A stretch of 15,804 nt of DNA from Planctomycetota bacterium (GTDB taxonomy: Bacteria; Planctomycetota; UBA1135), in the NCBI GenBank assembly GCA_022447335.1, contig JAKVCF010000044.1:1-15804 (forward strand), in the 5' to 3' direction. A program made the position numbers and the translations under genes. Below the pieces are notes generated by a model. It worked only from the letters and a program-made list of their open reading frames with translations. It ran no database searches and was not told where the DNA came from. Shown here in pieces: positions 7,162 to 13,860 of the stretch (positions are counted from its first letter, which is position 1; each line of letters begins with the position of its first letter).

Positions 7162-7224
7162 TGATGAAATCAAATTTTACCCATAAACTTAGGGGCGACA
7201 AGCCCTTGATTGTCGATTCCGTTC
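7161..7224. promoter_or_regulatory. Divergent control region with promoters for both arms and a candidate IclR operator
   Basis: This 63-base gap separates the amidohydrolase and IclR starts. On the minus strand, TTGTCG (7196-7201) and TAAAAT (7174-7179) are 16 bases apart and make a fair sigma-70-type promoter that would start transcription only a few bases before the ATG. On the plus strand, TTGATG (7161-7166) and TAAACT (7184-7189), 17 bases apart, make a weaker candidate for the regulator. A perfect inverted repeat TTGAT-GAA-ATCAA spans 7161-7173, and a further TTGATT half-site lies at 7206-7211. The palindrome covers the minus-strand initial transcribed region and the plus-strand -35, so a bound protein could affect both arms. 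That IclR binds here is an inference from position and symmetry. Confidence 0.45.
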
Positions 7225-8004
7225 ATGACCGACCGATCCCGGTACACCGCTCCAGCTCTCGAGAAGGGCCTGGACATCATTGAGCTGCTTGCGAGTCGCT
7301 TTGAGCCAATGAGTCAAGCGGCGATAGCTCATGCGTTGGGCCGCACGCCGAGCGAGGTCTTCCGCATGATTGCAGTGCTTGAGCAGCGCGGCTACCTAGT
7401 GCGTGGTGCCGAAGACGAACTTTATTGTCTTTCGCCGCGGCTCTTCGAACTTGCGCATCAGCACCCGCCGAGTCGTCACTTACTTGGCGCGGCGATCCCG
7501 GTGATGCATGCCCTCGCGGCTCGGATTCAGCAATCTTGCCATTTGTCTGTGCGATTCAGCCGTTTCGCAGTCGTGATTGCGCAGGTGGATCCTCCAGGCT
7601 TTATCGGCTTTTCTGTCCGTGTTGGCGCCCGAGCTCCAATGCTCGACAGCTGCTCGGGCTTGACCCTATTGGCCTTCCGGCCAAGCTGGGAGGATAGCGA
7701 GGCCATTTTCTTCGATGACGAGGTGGAGCGCAGCGACGAGGAGCGGAGATTGCTGCTCGACGAGCTCGAGCGCATCCGTAGCGCCGGCCACACTCGCGTG
7801 CCCAGTTTGATTACGCACGGAATTACAGATATTGCTTCGCCGGTTCTAGACCATGCTGGCTGCGCGATGGCGAGCTTGACCGTACCCTACTTGGCGCGCG
7901 TTCGAGAATCGCCGAGCCTCGAACGCGCCCAGGCTGCCGTACAGCGAGCAGCTTCGGAAGTGACCCTTTCTCTTGGCGGCCAACTGTTACATCCAACGCC
8001 TTAG
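7225..8004 (+). CDS. IclR family transcriptional regulator
   Basis: This 259-residue protein matches the IclR layout. Its N-terminal winged helix-turn-helix runs over ALEKGLDIIELLAS (11-24), then SQAAIAHALGRTPSEVFRMIAVLEQRGYL (30-58). A C-terminal effector-binding domain follows, containing LSVRFSRFAVVIAQVDPPG and the late ITDIASPVLDHAGCAMASLTVPYL, which corresponds to the conserved G-x-x-x-IAAPV-type stretch of the family. IclR proteins bind a small catabolite and repress, or less often activate, neighbouring catabolic genes. Its position between the catabolic operon (divergent) and the importer genes (same strand, next gene 2 bases on) makes it the likely regulator of both. A TTG at 7210 could add five residues; the ATG at 7225 gives a conventional N-terminus. 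Neither has a Shine-Dalgarno sequence. Confidence 0.88.
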   Translation: MTDRSRYTAPALEKGLDIIELLASRFEPMSQAAIAHALGRTPSEVFRMIAVLEQRGYLVRGAEDELYCLSPRLFELAHQHPPSRHLLGAAIPVMHALAARIQQSCHLSVRFSRFAVVIAQVDPPGFIGFSVRVGARAPMLDSCSGLTLLAFRPSWEDSEAIFFDDEVERSDEERRLLLDELERIRSAGHTRVPSLITHGITDIASPVLDHAGCAMASLTVPYLARVRESPSLERAQAAVQRAASEVTLSLGGQLLHPTP

Positions 8005-8006
8005 GT

Positions 8007-9005
8007 ATGAATCTTCACCCTCTCACCCTATTTTTCTTTCTATTTAGCGCGACCGTCTTGCCGGGATGTGGCTCGGGAGAAGATGGCGGAAATAGCGGCG
8101 CGAGATCCGAAAAATATGAGATTGCGGTTATCCCCAAGGGTACCTCGCATGAGTTTTGGAAATCAGTACATAGTGGTGCGCGTAAGGCGGAATGTGAGTT
8201 GCCGATTTCGATTACCTGGATGGGTCCGTCAAAGGAAGATGACCGCATCGCACAAATCGAGGTGGTAGACAACTTCATTTCGAAGGGTGTAGACGGGATT
8301 GTGATCAGCCCACTCGATGACACCGCACTTGTCCCGGTGTTAAAAGAAGCTAAAGCAGAAGGTATTCCAGTGGTAATTGTCGACTCTGGTGTTAACTGGG
8401 ATGAATATGCGAGTTTCGTCGCGACCGATAATCGTCAAGGTGGCGTGGTTGCGGCGCAGCATCTCGGAAAGTTGCTCGATGGTAAAGGTAAGGTGATCAT
8501 GATGCGATATTTCGAAGGTTCAGCCTCGACCTCGAAGCGAGAAGTGGGCTTTCTCGAAACGATTGCAGAAGATTTCCCCGAGATAGAAGTCGTGTCGGGC
8601 AATCAATTCGGTGGCGCTACCTCAGATGAGTGTTACCAAACCGCCGAGAACCTTTTAATCAACCATCAGGATATCGATGGCATTTTCTGCGCTTGCGAGC
8701 CGACTACCTTTGGCATGCTTCGTGCGCTTCAAGATTCCGATCTTGCCGGTAAGGTGCGATTTGTGGGTTTTGATGCGACTGACAAGCTGCTAGATGGTTT
8801 GCGCGCTGGTGAGATTGATGGCTTAGTGCTGCAGGACCCCTTTGGTATGGGCGAGCTAGCAGTCAAGCGCATGGTCGATCATCTCGATGGCAAGCCGGTT
8901 GACAAGTTTGTCGACACCGGTGTAAATGTTGCGACTCAAGAGAACGTCGATACCGATGAGATGCGCGCTCTCTGGAGCGTCGACTTCGACAAGTGGCTGA
9001 AGTAA
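8007..9005 (+). CDS. Ribose-type ABC transporter substrate-binding lipoprotein (Peripla_BP_4 family)
   Basis: This 332-residue protein has a lipoprotein signal peptide: a hydrophobic stretch and a lipobox VLPGC with the lipidation cysteine at residue 21, followed by a flexible GSGEDGGNSG linker. The mature part is a two-lobed sugar-binding protein of the RbsB type. It starts with EIAVIPKGTSHEFWKSVHSG and has GVDGIVISPLDDTAL, IPVVIVDSGVN, FVATDNRQGGVVAAQHLG and GKVRFVGFDATDKLLDGLRAG, in the expected order. It would capture the sugar outside the inner membrane and deliver it to the ATPase and permease encoded next. The gene starts 2 bases after the IclR stop, so regulator and importer are probably one transcript, and its end overlaps the ATPase gene by 13 bases. 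The ligand cannot be read from the sequence; the linked catabolic genes suggest a 6-deoxyhexose or similar sugar. Lipid anchoring is less usual for this class in proteobacteria. Confidence 0.9.
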   Translation: MNLHPLTLFFFLFSATVLPGCGSGEDGGNSGARSEKYEIAVIPKGTSHEFWKSVHSGARKAECELPISITWMGPSKEDDRIAQIEVVDNFISKGVDGIVISPLDDTALVPVLKEAKAEGIPVVIVDSGVNWDEYASFVATDNRQGGVVAAQHLGKLLDGKGKVIMMRYFEGSASTSKREVGFLETIAEDFPEIEVVSGNQFGGATSDECYQTAENLLINHQDIDGIFCACEPTTFGMLRALQDSDLAGKVRFVGFDATDKLLDGLRAGEIDGLVLQDPFGMGELAVKRMVDHLDGKPVDKFVDTGVNVATQENVDTDEMRALWSVDFDKWLK

Positions 9006-10549
9006 ATGGAGACACGTCGCTGCGTCTCGCTATGCGCGGGGTGCGCAAGGCATTCGGCCCGGTTCAAGCGCTGGGCGGGGTCGATCTCGAAGTGTGTCCT
9101 GGAGAAGTGCACGCGCTAATCGGAGAGAATGGAGCCGGTAAGAGCACTTTAATGAAGGTGCTATCCGGCGCGCACCAGGCAGATGATGGTTCGATGTCAC
9201 TTGATGGTGCGATCTATTCGCCGAGTGACCCGTTGGACGCGCGTTCGCATGGTGTGGCGATGATTTATCAGGAGCTCACGCTAGCTCCGCACTTAAGTGT
9301 GCTCGAGAACATATGGTTGGGGCGTGAGCAATGCGGCCTGCTGGGGAAAATGAATCGCAAAGCCATGCGCCCGGCAGTCGAAGCAGCACTGGATCGACTG
9401 GAGCACCCAGATATTCGTCCTGAGAAGCTGGTGTCGGAGTTGAGTACTGGAGCGCGGCAGCTGGTCGAGGTAGCGCGTGCGCTGGTAGGTGAAGCCAAGG
9501 TGTTGGTAATGGATGAGCCGACTAGTTCACTGTCGCGCAAAGACACAGAGCGTTTATTTGCGGTGGTGGATCGCTTGCGCGCTGACGGTGTCTCGGTCAT
9601 CTACATCTCACACTTCCTTGAAGAGGTCGAGGAGATTGCGGATCGTTTCACCGTGCTACGTGATGGCGAGACCGCCGGAAGCGGCGTTATCGGCGAAGTC
9701 AAGCTCGATCGAATCATTGAAATGATGGTCGGCCGATCGCTGGATGAAGTTTTTCCGCAGGTTCCACACGAGCGTGGCGAAGTGGTGCTGCGCGCCCAAG
9801 GCGTACGGGGCCCACATCTGCTACGTGAGGCCAGTTTTGAGCTACACGCAGGCGAAATCTTCGGCGTTGCTGGCTTGGTAGGTGCGGGTCGTACTGAGTT
9901 GCTGCGCGTGTTGCAAGGATTGGCTCCAGTGCAGGGGGGTACCTTTGATTTTGTCGGCAAAGCCGGTGGCGCCAAGTCGGCAACCGGTCTCTTATCAGAG
10001 GATCGCAAGGAGGAAGGGCTCGCGCTCAACCTTTCGCTGGGAGAGAATTTGACTCTCGGCCATTTGACGCCCTTGTTGCAAGGGCCTTGGCTGTCCCATG
10101 TGCGACGTCGCGCGGTGACTCGCCAGTGGGTCGAAGAGCTCACGGTTCGCTGCGCCAGCCCTGATCAGTCGATTGGCGATCTATCCGGCGGCAATCAGCA
10201 GAAGATTGCCTTTGCGCGATTACTGCACGCGGGAGTTCCAGTGCTGCTGCTTGACGAGCCGACGCGTGGCGTGGATGTCGGTAGCAAGGTCGAGATCTAT
10301 CGCCTGATGGGAAAGCTGGCCGCGCAGAGTAAGGCGTTATTTGTGGTGAGCTCTTACTTGCCCGAGTTGCTAGGGGTCTGTGATCGAATAGCAGTTATGC
10401 ACCGCGGGGTGCTGGGGCCAGCGCGACCTGTGGCAGAATGCACTGAGCACGGCCTGCTCGAAGAGGCCACCCGCGGCGTCGGCGAGAATGCGGCCGCGCC
10501 TGTCAGCCACACGGCTTTCCAGCGCTTCCAGAAGGAGTACCACGCATGA
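8993..10549 (+). CDS. Ribose-type ABC transporter, double-domain ATP-binding protein
   Basis: This 518-residue protein carries two fused nucleotide-binding domains, as in RbsA, XylG and MglA. Domain 1 has Walker A GENGAGKST (44-52), the Q-loop IYQELTLAPHLSVLENIWLG (91-110), a signature region LSTGARQLVEVARAL (150-164) and Walker B VLVMDEPTSSLS (170-181). Domain 2 has the degenerate Walker A GLVGAGRTEL (294-303) normal for this subfamily, a strong signature LSGGNQQK (397-404) and Walker B LLLDEPTRGVDVGSK (418-432). It powers uptake through the permease encoded next. I chose the GTG at 8993, which overlaps the binding-protein gene by 13 bases. An in-frame ATG at 9032 would cut into the first strand, and the ATG at 9006 is in another frame. 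Its stop overlaps the permease start as ATGA. The C-terminal 20 residues or so are beyond the fold. Confidence 0.92.
   Translation: MAEVNGDTSLRLAMRGVRKAFGPVQALGGVDLEVCPGEVHALIGENGAGKSTLMKVLSGAHQADDGSMSLDGAIYSPSDPLDARSHGVAMIYQELTLAPHLSVLENIWLGREQCGLLGKMNRKAMRPAVEAALDRLEHPDIRPEKLVSELSTGARQLVEVARALVGEAKVLVMDEPTSSLSRKDTERLFAVVDRLRADGVSVIYISHFLEEVEEIADRFTVLRDGETAGSGVIGEVKLDRIIEMMVGRSLDEVFPQVPHERGEVVLRAQGVRGPHLLREASFELHAGEIFGVAGLVGAGRTELLRVLQGLAPVQGGTFDFVGKAGGAKSATGLLSEDRKEEGLALNLSLGENLTLGHLTPLLQGPWLSHVRRRAVTRQWVEELTVRCASPDQSIGDLSGGNQQKIAFARLLHAGVPVLLLDEPTRGVDVGSKVEIYRLMGKLAAQSKALFVVSSYLPELLGVCDRIAVMHRGVLGPARPVAECTEHGLLEEATRGVGENAAAPVSHTAFQRFQKEYHA
10529..10545 (+). promoter_or_regulatory. Shine-Dalgarno sequence of the permease gene
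   Basis: The AGAAGGAG just upstream of the permease ATG at 10546 lies inside the end of the ATPase gene, with AAGGAG about 8 bases from the start codon. It is the strongest ribosome binding site in the window. It stands out because most other starts here have none, and it would support independent re-initiation at this coupled junction. Confidence 0.6.
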
Positions 10550-11526
10550 ACGAACTGACCGCCTCGCGTCCCGCGATCTGGCTCATGATTCGGCCTATCG
10601 CTGGCCCATTACTCGGCCTGCTGTTGGTACTGGCTCTTTTTTGGTTTTTGGAGCCAGACGCTTTTCTAAGTGCGCGCAACTTGCGCACCGTATCGGTGCA
10701 AACCGTCATCGTGGGTCTAGGTGCGATTGGCATGACTTTCGTCATCGCGAGCGGCGGCATCGATTTATCGATTGGCTCGGTGATTGCGCTATCGTCCGTG
10801 GTTGCCGCGGCGGTTGCTAAAGCGGGTTATGACCCAATGTTGTGCGCGATGGCAGGCGTCGTTACAGGTGCAACCTGCGGCCTGATCAATGGGCTGGTGA
10901 TTGCACGGTTGGGGGTAATCCCCTTCATTGCCACGCTGGGCATGATGGGAGTGGCGCGCGGGGTCGCGAAGTGGCTCGCTTCGGAGCAGAAAATCGATGC
11001 GCCAGCCGGATGGCTTGAGAGCATCATGAGCAAGGCCGAGGAATTCCGCATTCTTGGCTTACCGCAAGCTGTCTGGTTAACAGTGCTGCTTGCAGTGGTG
11101 TTTGGGCTGGTGCTGCGACATACGGTGCTGGGTGCCCACACGCTGGCAATTGGCTCGAACGAGGATACTGCGCGTCTCTGCGGCGTACGGGTTGGTCGCA
11201 CCAAGGTATGGATCTATGTGCTCTGTGGCATTTTTGGTGGGTTGGCAGGTGTTATGACCTTCGGCCGGTTGACGGTGGGCGACCCTACGACCGCGATTGG
11301 CGAGGAGCTCGATGTGATTGCAGCGGTGGTGATCGGCGGGGCTAGCCTCGCCGGCGGCGAGGGGAGGATCGCAGGGTCGATCTTGGGGGCGCTGCTGATG
11401 GCCTTCTTGGCCAACGGCTGTAATCTCACCGGCGTACCCAACTATGTGCAGGAGATCTTGATAGGGGTCATCATCGTTGCAGCTGTTGCAGTGGATCGTT
11501 ACCGATACCATTCAATGAAGATGTAG
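10546..11526 (+). CDS. Ribose-type ABC transporter permease (RbsC-like, BPD_transp_2 family)
   Basis: This 326-residue protein is mostly hydrophobic, with the eight to ten membrane segments expected for RbsC/XylH/AraH-type permeases. Family signatures are IGMTFVIASGGIDLSIGSVIAL (starting near 61), IGSNEDTARLCGVRVGRTK in the cytoplasmic loop that contacts the ATPase, and GGASLAGGEGRIAGSILGALLM near the C-terminus. It forms the transmembrane channel of the importer. Only one permease gene is present, as is usual when the permease works as a homodimer. Its start overlaps the ATPase stop by four bases (ATGA) and has a good Shine-Dalgarno sequence. It is the last gene of the regulator-transporter transcript. 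The next gene is convergent, 129 bases away. Confidence 0.92.
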   Translation: MNELTASRPAIWLMIRPIAGPLLGLLLVLALFWFLEPDAFLSARNLRTVSVQTVIVGLGAIGMTFVIASGGIDLSIGSVIALSSVVAAAVAKAGYDPMLCAMAGVVTGATCGLINGLVIARLGVIPFIATLGMMGVARGVAKWLASEQKIDAPAGWLESIMSKAEEFRILGLPQAVWLTVLLAVVFGLVLRHTVLGAHTLAIGSNEDTARLCGVRVGRTKVWIYVLCGIFGGLAGVMTFGRLTVGDPTTAIGEELDVIAAVVIGGASLAGGEGRIAGSILGALLMAFLANGCNLTGVPNYVQEILIGVIIVAAVAVDRYRYHSMKM

Positions 11527-11655
11527 ATCCTGCGGAATGGATTTGCTCCCTCTGGGCATGATCGTATCGTTCGATCTTGATGCATCCAACTAGGCCGACC
11601 ATTCCGAGACACGGCTTCTAATGATCGGATGGGGCTAATGCGCTGGTATAGGCGC
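11527..11655. other. Convergent intergenic gap without a convincing terminator
   Basis: This 129-base stretch lies between the ends of the permease gene and the converging membrane-protein gene. It should contain termination signals for both strands, yet I find no strong hairpin followed by a T-tract. The best candidates are a weak GATCG/CGATC pair with a seven-base loop near 11561-11577, and a GC-rich GCGCC-GGC-GGCGC inverted repeat (11662-11674), the latter already inside the end of the minus-strand gene. No small ORF is evident. Confidence 0.4.
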
Positions 11656-12216
11656 TCATCCGCGCCGGCGGCGCACTAAATCTTCAATCGATCCTTGGTA
11701 TTCACCTATGTCTTCGGCGACGACTTCCGGTGTGTCATCTTCATCTTTGGCCGAACTCGCGACTTGAGTTTCTTCAACCGCGACATCGCGATGAGTCTGG
11801 CCTGGCTCAACGCCCGCGGCGCGTTCGTTGCGCACCCGTTGAGCATCGCTTTGCATCTGCTCAAACATCTCAGCCATCGGCCCTTGGAAGAAATGAGACA
11901 TATCGGGTCCGCCAGGCATATCTGAGAAGGGGGCACTTCCGGATGGGGAAGATATGCCGGCCTTTCGCAGCTTATGCTGCACGTACTTGCCAACGAGCCA
12001 CATCTGTAGTCGCTGGAAGCGGGCGCGCGGCGGGATCTTGCTGAGGCGCAGCTTGTAGCCGACCCAGGAAAAAGCCCATAAGACGACGCCGATCGCGAGT
12101 TGGAAGAGGCCTGCGACCAAGGCAAAGGCCGCCAGGGCAATCGCCAGCAGCGTGCGTCCGACGCTTGCGAAAGCGCCGACGATGTCATCGAGCGCAGAGT
12201 TGGACTTTCTTGGCAT
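11656..12216 (-). CDS. Hypothetical small membrane protein
   Basis: I do not recognise this 186-residue protein. Residues 1-15 are polar. A long hydrophobic stretch follows (about 18-53, TLLAIALAAFALVAGLFQLA then GVVLWAFSWVGY), enough for one long or two closely packed membrane helices. Next is a basic region (YKLRLSKIPPRARFQRLQMWLVGKYVQHKLRKAG), consistent with a cytoplasmic face. The middle is rich in glycine, proline, serine and methionine (GSAPFSDMPGGPDMSHFFQG), then an amphipathic helix containing AEMFEQMQSDAQRVRNER. The C-terminal 50 residues are strongly acidic and probably disordered, ending in IEDLVRRRRG. This could be a membrane-anchored scaffold or regulator, but no function is supported. 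It is transcribed towards the permease gene and away from the lipoprotein gene. A TACAAT box ends 7 bases before its ATG. Confidence 0.7.
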   Translation of the reverse strand: MPRKSNSALDDIVGAFASVGRTLLAIALAAFALVAGLFQLAIGVVLWAFSWVGYKLRLSKIPPRARFQRLQMWLVGKYVQHKLRKAGISSPSGSAPFSDMPGGPDMSHFFQGPMAEMFEQMQSDAQRVRNERAAGVEPGQTHRDVAVEETQVASSAKDEDDTPEVVAEDIGEYQGSIEDLVRRRRG

Positions 12217-12229
12217 TTCTCAGATTGTA
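12217..12229 (-). promoter_or_regulatory. Candidate -10 element of a leaderless promoter for the small membrane protein
   Basis: On the minus strand TACAAT (12224-12229, five of six matches to TATAAT) is followed by 7 bases and then the ATG at 12216. Transcription from it would begin at or next to the start codon, so the mRNA would be leaderless, and indeed no Shine-Dalgarno sequence is present. A matching -35 box is not clear (at best three of six matches at 18-base spacing), which keeps confidence low. Confidence 0.35.
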
Positions 12230-12280
12230 CTTAGGAGAAGGCCCACTCGAAATCCAGTCAGTGCGTACCATTCAGAAGTC

Positions 12281-13276
12281 ATGCGCCGGTCTCATGCCCT
12301 CTCTTTGCTCGCGCTGCTCGCGAGTCCGGTGAGCTGTGAGTTGCCGGGGGATCTGCGGCCTACGCCGACCGTTGATTCCCAGGCGCTAATTTTGCCGAAG
12401 CCTACGTACGAACTGGACCTGATCGCAGACTCGCGCTGGGTGCTCACCGAGGTCCAGCTGGGAGATCGAACCCTGTTGGCCGCGTACGATACAGGGTTGT
12501 CGGTCCGCGCGATGATCGATGAGGCGCTCTGTGAAGAGCTCGAGCTACCACTATCACGGGGTTTGTGGTCGACCGATGGCGGAAGTGGGCGAGGTTATAA
12601 GCGCGGGACGGTTTTGCCACCGCTGCGCTGGGGAAGCTTCTCGCTTGAGCCGATTCGCGCGTTGTGCGCCGATCTATCTTTTCTGAAATCGGACGACGGA
12701 CGGGCGGTTCAGCTCATCCTGGGCATGCCGCTGTTCGGGCGCGACACTCTGCAAATTGATGTCCCAATGGGCGTGCTGCGTGTATTTCAAGATACTTCTC
12801 TTCCGCCGATTGGGACCGCTCACGTGCTGGCGATGCGTCGTTGGCGAGATGTGCCTTTCTGTCCGTTGCGCATCGGCGAGCGCAATTTGCGCCTAATGCT
12901 CGATTCAGGTTTCGAAGGCGCACTTTCTTTGCCCGATTCGCTGCGCAAAGAACTTCCACTACGCGGTGAGGCTCGGCGCACCGGTAAGGTGCGCACAGCG
13001 CTCGGTGAAGGGGGGGCGATTCATACTGGTCGCCTCGGTCTGGACCTGGACTTAGCGGGCTATCGATTCGAGGCGCCGGCGGTGCAATTTCTCGAAGGTT
13101 ATCGCCATGCCGTATTGGGTCGCCGCTCACTTGAGGTGCTGGTCTGGACATTGGATCCAGTGAATGGCCGAGTGCATTTCGGGCTACCTGCGCCGAACTC
13201 GGAAAGAGAGCCGGCTGGTATCCTGGGGGGTCTTCCGTTCCCTTTCGGAGTATCCGAATCCAAGGACGAGAAATGA
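12281..13276 (+). CDS. Exported protein with two retropepsin-like aspartyl-protease domains, probable lipoprotein
   Basis: This 331-residue protein begins with a signal peptide whose hydrophobic core LSLLALLASPVSC ends at Cys19, a lipobox-like but non-canonical site. Two similar domains follow. Domain 1 has LLAAYDTGLSVRAMI, with D70-T71-G72, and ends with ILGMPLFGRDTLQIDVPMGVLRVF (147-169, read in two parts). Domain 2 has LRLMLDSGFEGALSLP, with D208-S209-G210, and ends with AVLGRRSLEVLVWTLDPVNGRVHFG. Each matches the retropepsin pattern of a D-[TS]-G active-site strand plus a late LG-x-x-x-L hydrophobic-strand element. The two aspartates could form one pepsin-like active site within a single chain. 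A peptidase acting in the periplasm or on the outer membrane is likely, but not proven. The frame extends upstream to 12152, but that region overlaps the divergent gene and ends just before the signal peptide. Hence the start at 12281, which has no Shine-Dalgarno sequence. Confidence 0.7.
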   Translation: MRRSHALSLLALLASPVSCELPGDLRPTPTVDSQALILPKPTYELDLIADSRWVLTEVQLGDRTLLAAYDTGLSVRAMIDEALCEELELPLSRGLWSTDGGSGRGYKRGTVLPPLRWGSFSLEPIRALCADLSFLKSDDGRAVQLILGMPLFGRDTLQIDVPMGVLRVFQDTSLPPIGTAHVLAMRRWRDVPFCPLRIGERNLRLMLDSGFEGALSLPDSLRKELPLRGEARRTGKVRTALGEGGAIHTGRLGLDLDLAGYRFEAPAVQFLEGYRHAVLGRRSLEVLVWTLDPVNGRVHFGLPAPNSEREPAGILGGLPFPFGVSESKDEK

Positions 13277-13851
13277 CCTCTCCAACTATCTCTGAAGCAC
13301 TGCCGGGTCTCCCGGAACTTATTGAACGATGTCGCGTTGCTCTAGCGGGCGAGCCTTCTGCCGAAGATGCAGTCGAGCGCTTGGTTCCGATCTTGCGCGA
13401 CTTGATTTCGGCAGGCGGCGATCCCGAGGCTTTTCCGTGCGGCGATGAGAGCTATACACGCCATCTGGTGCACGAGCAGCAGGATCCGCCTTTCTCGCTT
13501 TACACCATGGTCTGGCGTCCCGGTCAATGGACCCCGGTACACGATCACGGCGCGTGGGGCATTGTCGGTGTGCTGGAAGGTGAGCTGCATGAAGAGAATT
13601 ATTGCCCTAACTCAGTTTGTGGTGAGGACGGTCCCGGGCTGCTTTGCCATGCGCGCGTGGCCTTGTCTCCGGGTAGCGTAGTGGGCTTTACCGCGCCGCC
13701 GGATTTAGTCCACCGATCGGGTTCGCCGGACAATGGCCATCGAACTGTGTCACTGCACCTTTACGGCGCTGAGATGGGAAGTTTTCATGTCTATAACTGC
13801 GAGACTGGTGAGCGCACGTCCTATCAGGCTGAGCAGATTTCTCACGTCTAA
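13273..13851 (+). CDS. Cysteine/thiol dioxygenase-like cupin protein
   Basis: This 192-residue protein has the single-cupin fold of type I cysteine dioxygenases. TPVHDHGAWGIVGVLEG (87-103) supplies iron ligands H90 and H92. LVHRSG (145-150) supplies the third, H147, and SLHLYG (160-165) has the conserved tyrosine Y164 next to it. These enzymes add dioxygen to the sulfur of cysteine, 3-mercaptopropionate or related thiols to give sulfinates. The residue after the HDH is glycine, and no cysteine lies at the position that forms the Cys-Tyr crosslink in mammalian enzymes, as is normal for bacterial members. No signal peptide is seen, so it is cytoplasmic. The ATG overlaps the preceding stop as ATGA, with AAGGA about 6 bases upstream serving as a ribosome binding site. 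Its presence among exported proteins is odd. The substrate is unknown. Confidence 0.8.
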   Translation: MTSPTISEALPGLPELIERCRVALAGEPSAEDAVERLVPILRDLISAGGDPEAFPCGDESYTRHLVHEQQDPPFSLYTMVWRPGQWTPVHDHGAWGIVGVLEGELHEENYCPNSVCGEDGPGLLCHARVALSPGSVVGFTAPPDLVHRSGSPDNGHRTVSLHLYGAEMGSFHVYNCETGERTSYQAEQISHV

Positions 13852-13860
13852 TCGACCTTT

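Noticed and set aside
9601..10143. A 180-codon minus-strand open frame inside the ATPase gene
   Set aside because: The opposite strand encodes well-conserved nucleotide-binding-domain motifs at every point, and the minus-strand product is a Ser/Arg/Pro-rich shadow.
11561..11577. GATCG-N7-CGATC hairpin as the transporter operon terminator
   Set aside because: The stem is only five base pairs and no T-tract follows; it could easily occur by chance.
11662..11674. GCGCC-GGC-GGCGC inverted repeat as a terminator
   Set aside because: It has no following T-tract on either strand, only a three-base loop, and lies in the arginine-rich coding end of the small membrane-protein gene.
12152..12280. Upstream extension of the aspartyl-protease-like gene
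   Set aside because: The extra 43 residues overlap the divergent gene and would bury the signal peptide; the ATG at 12281 starts directly at the signal sequence.
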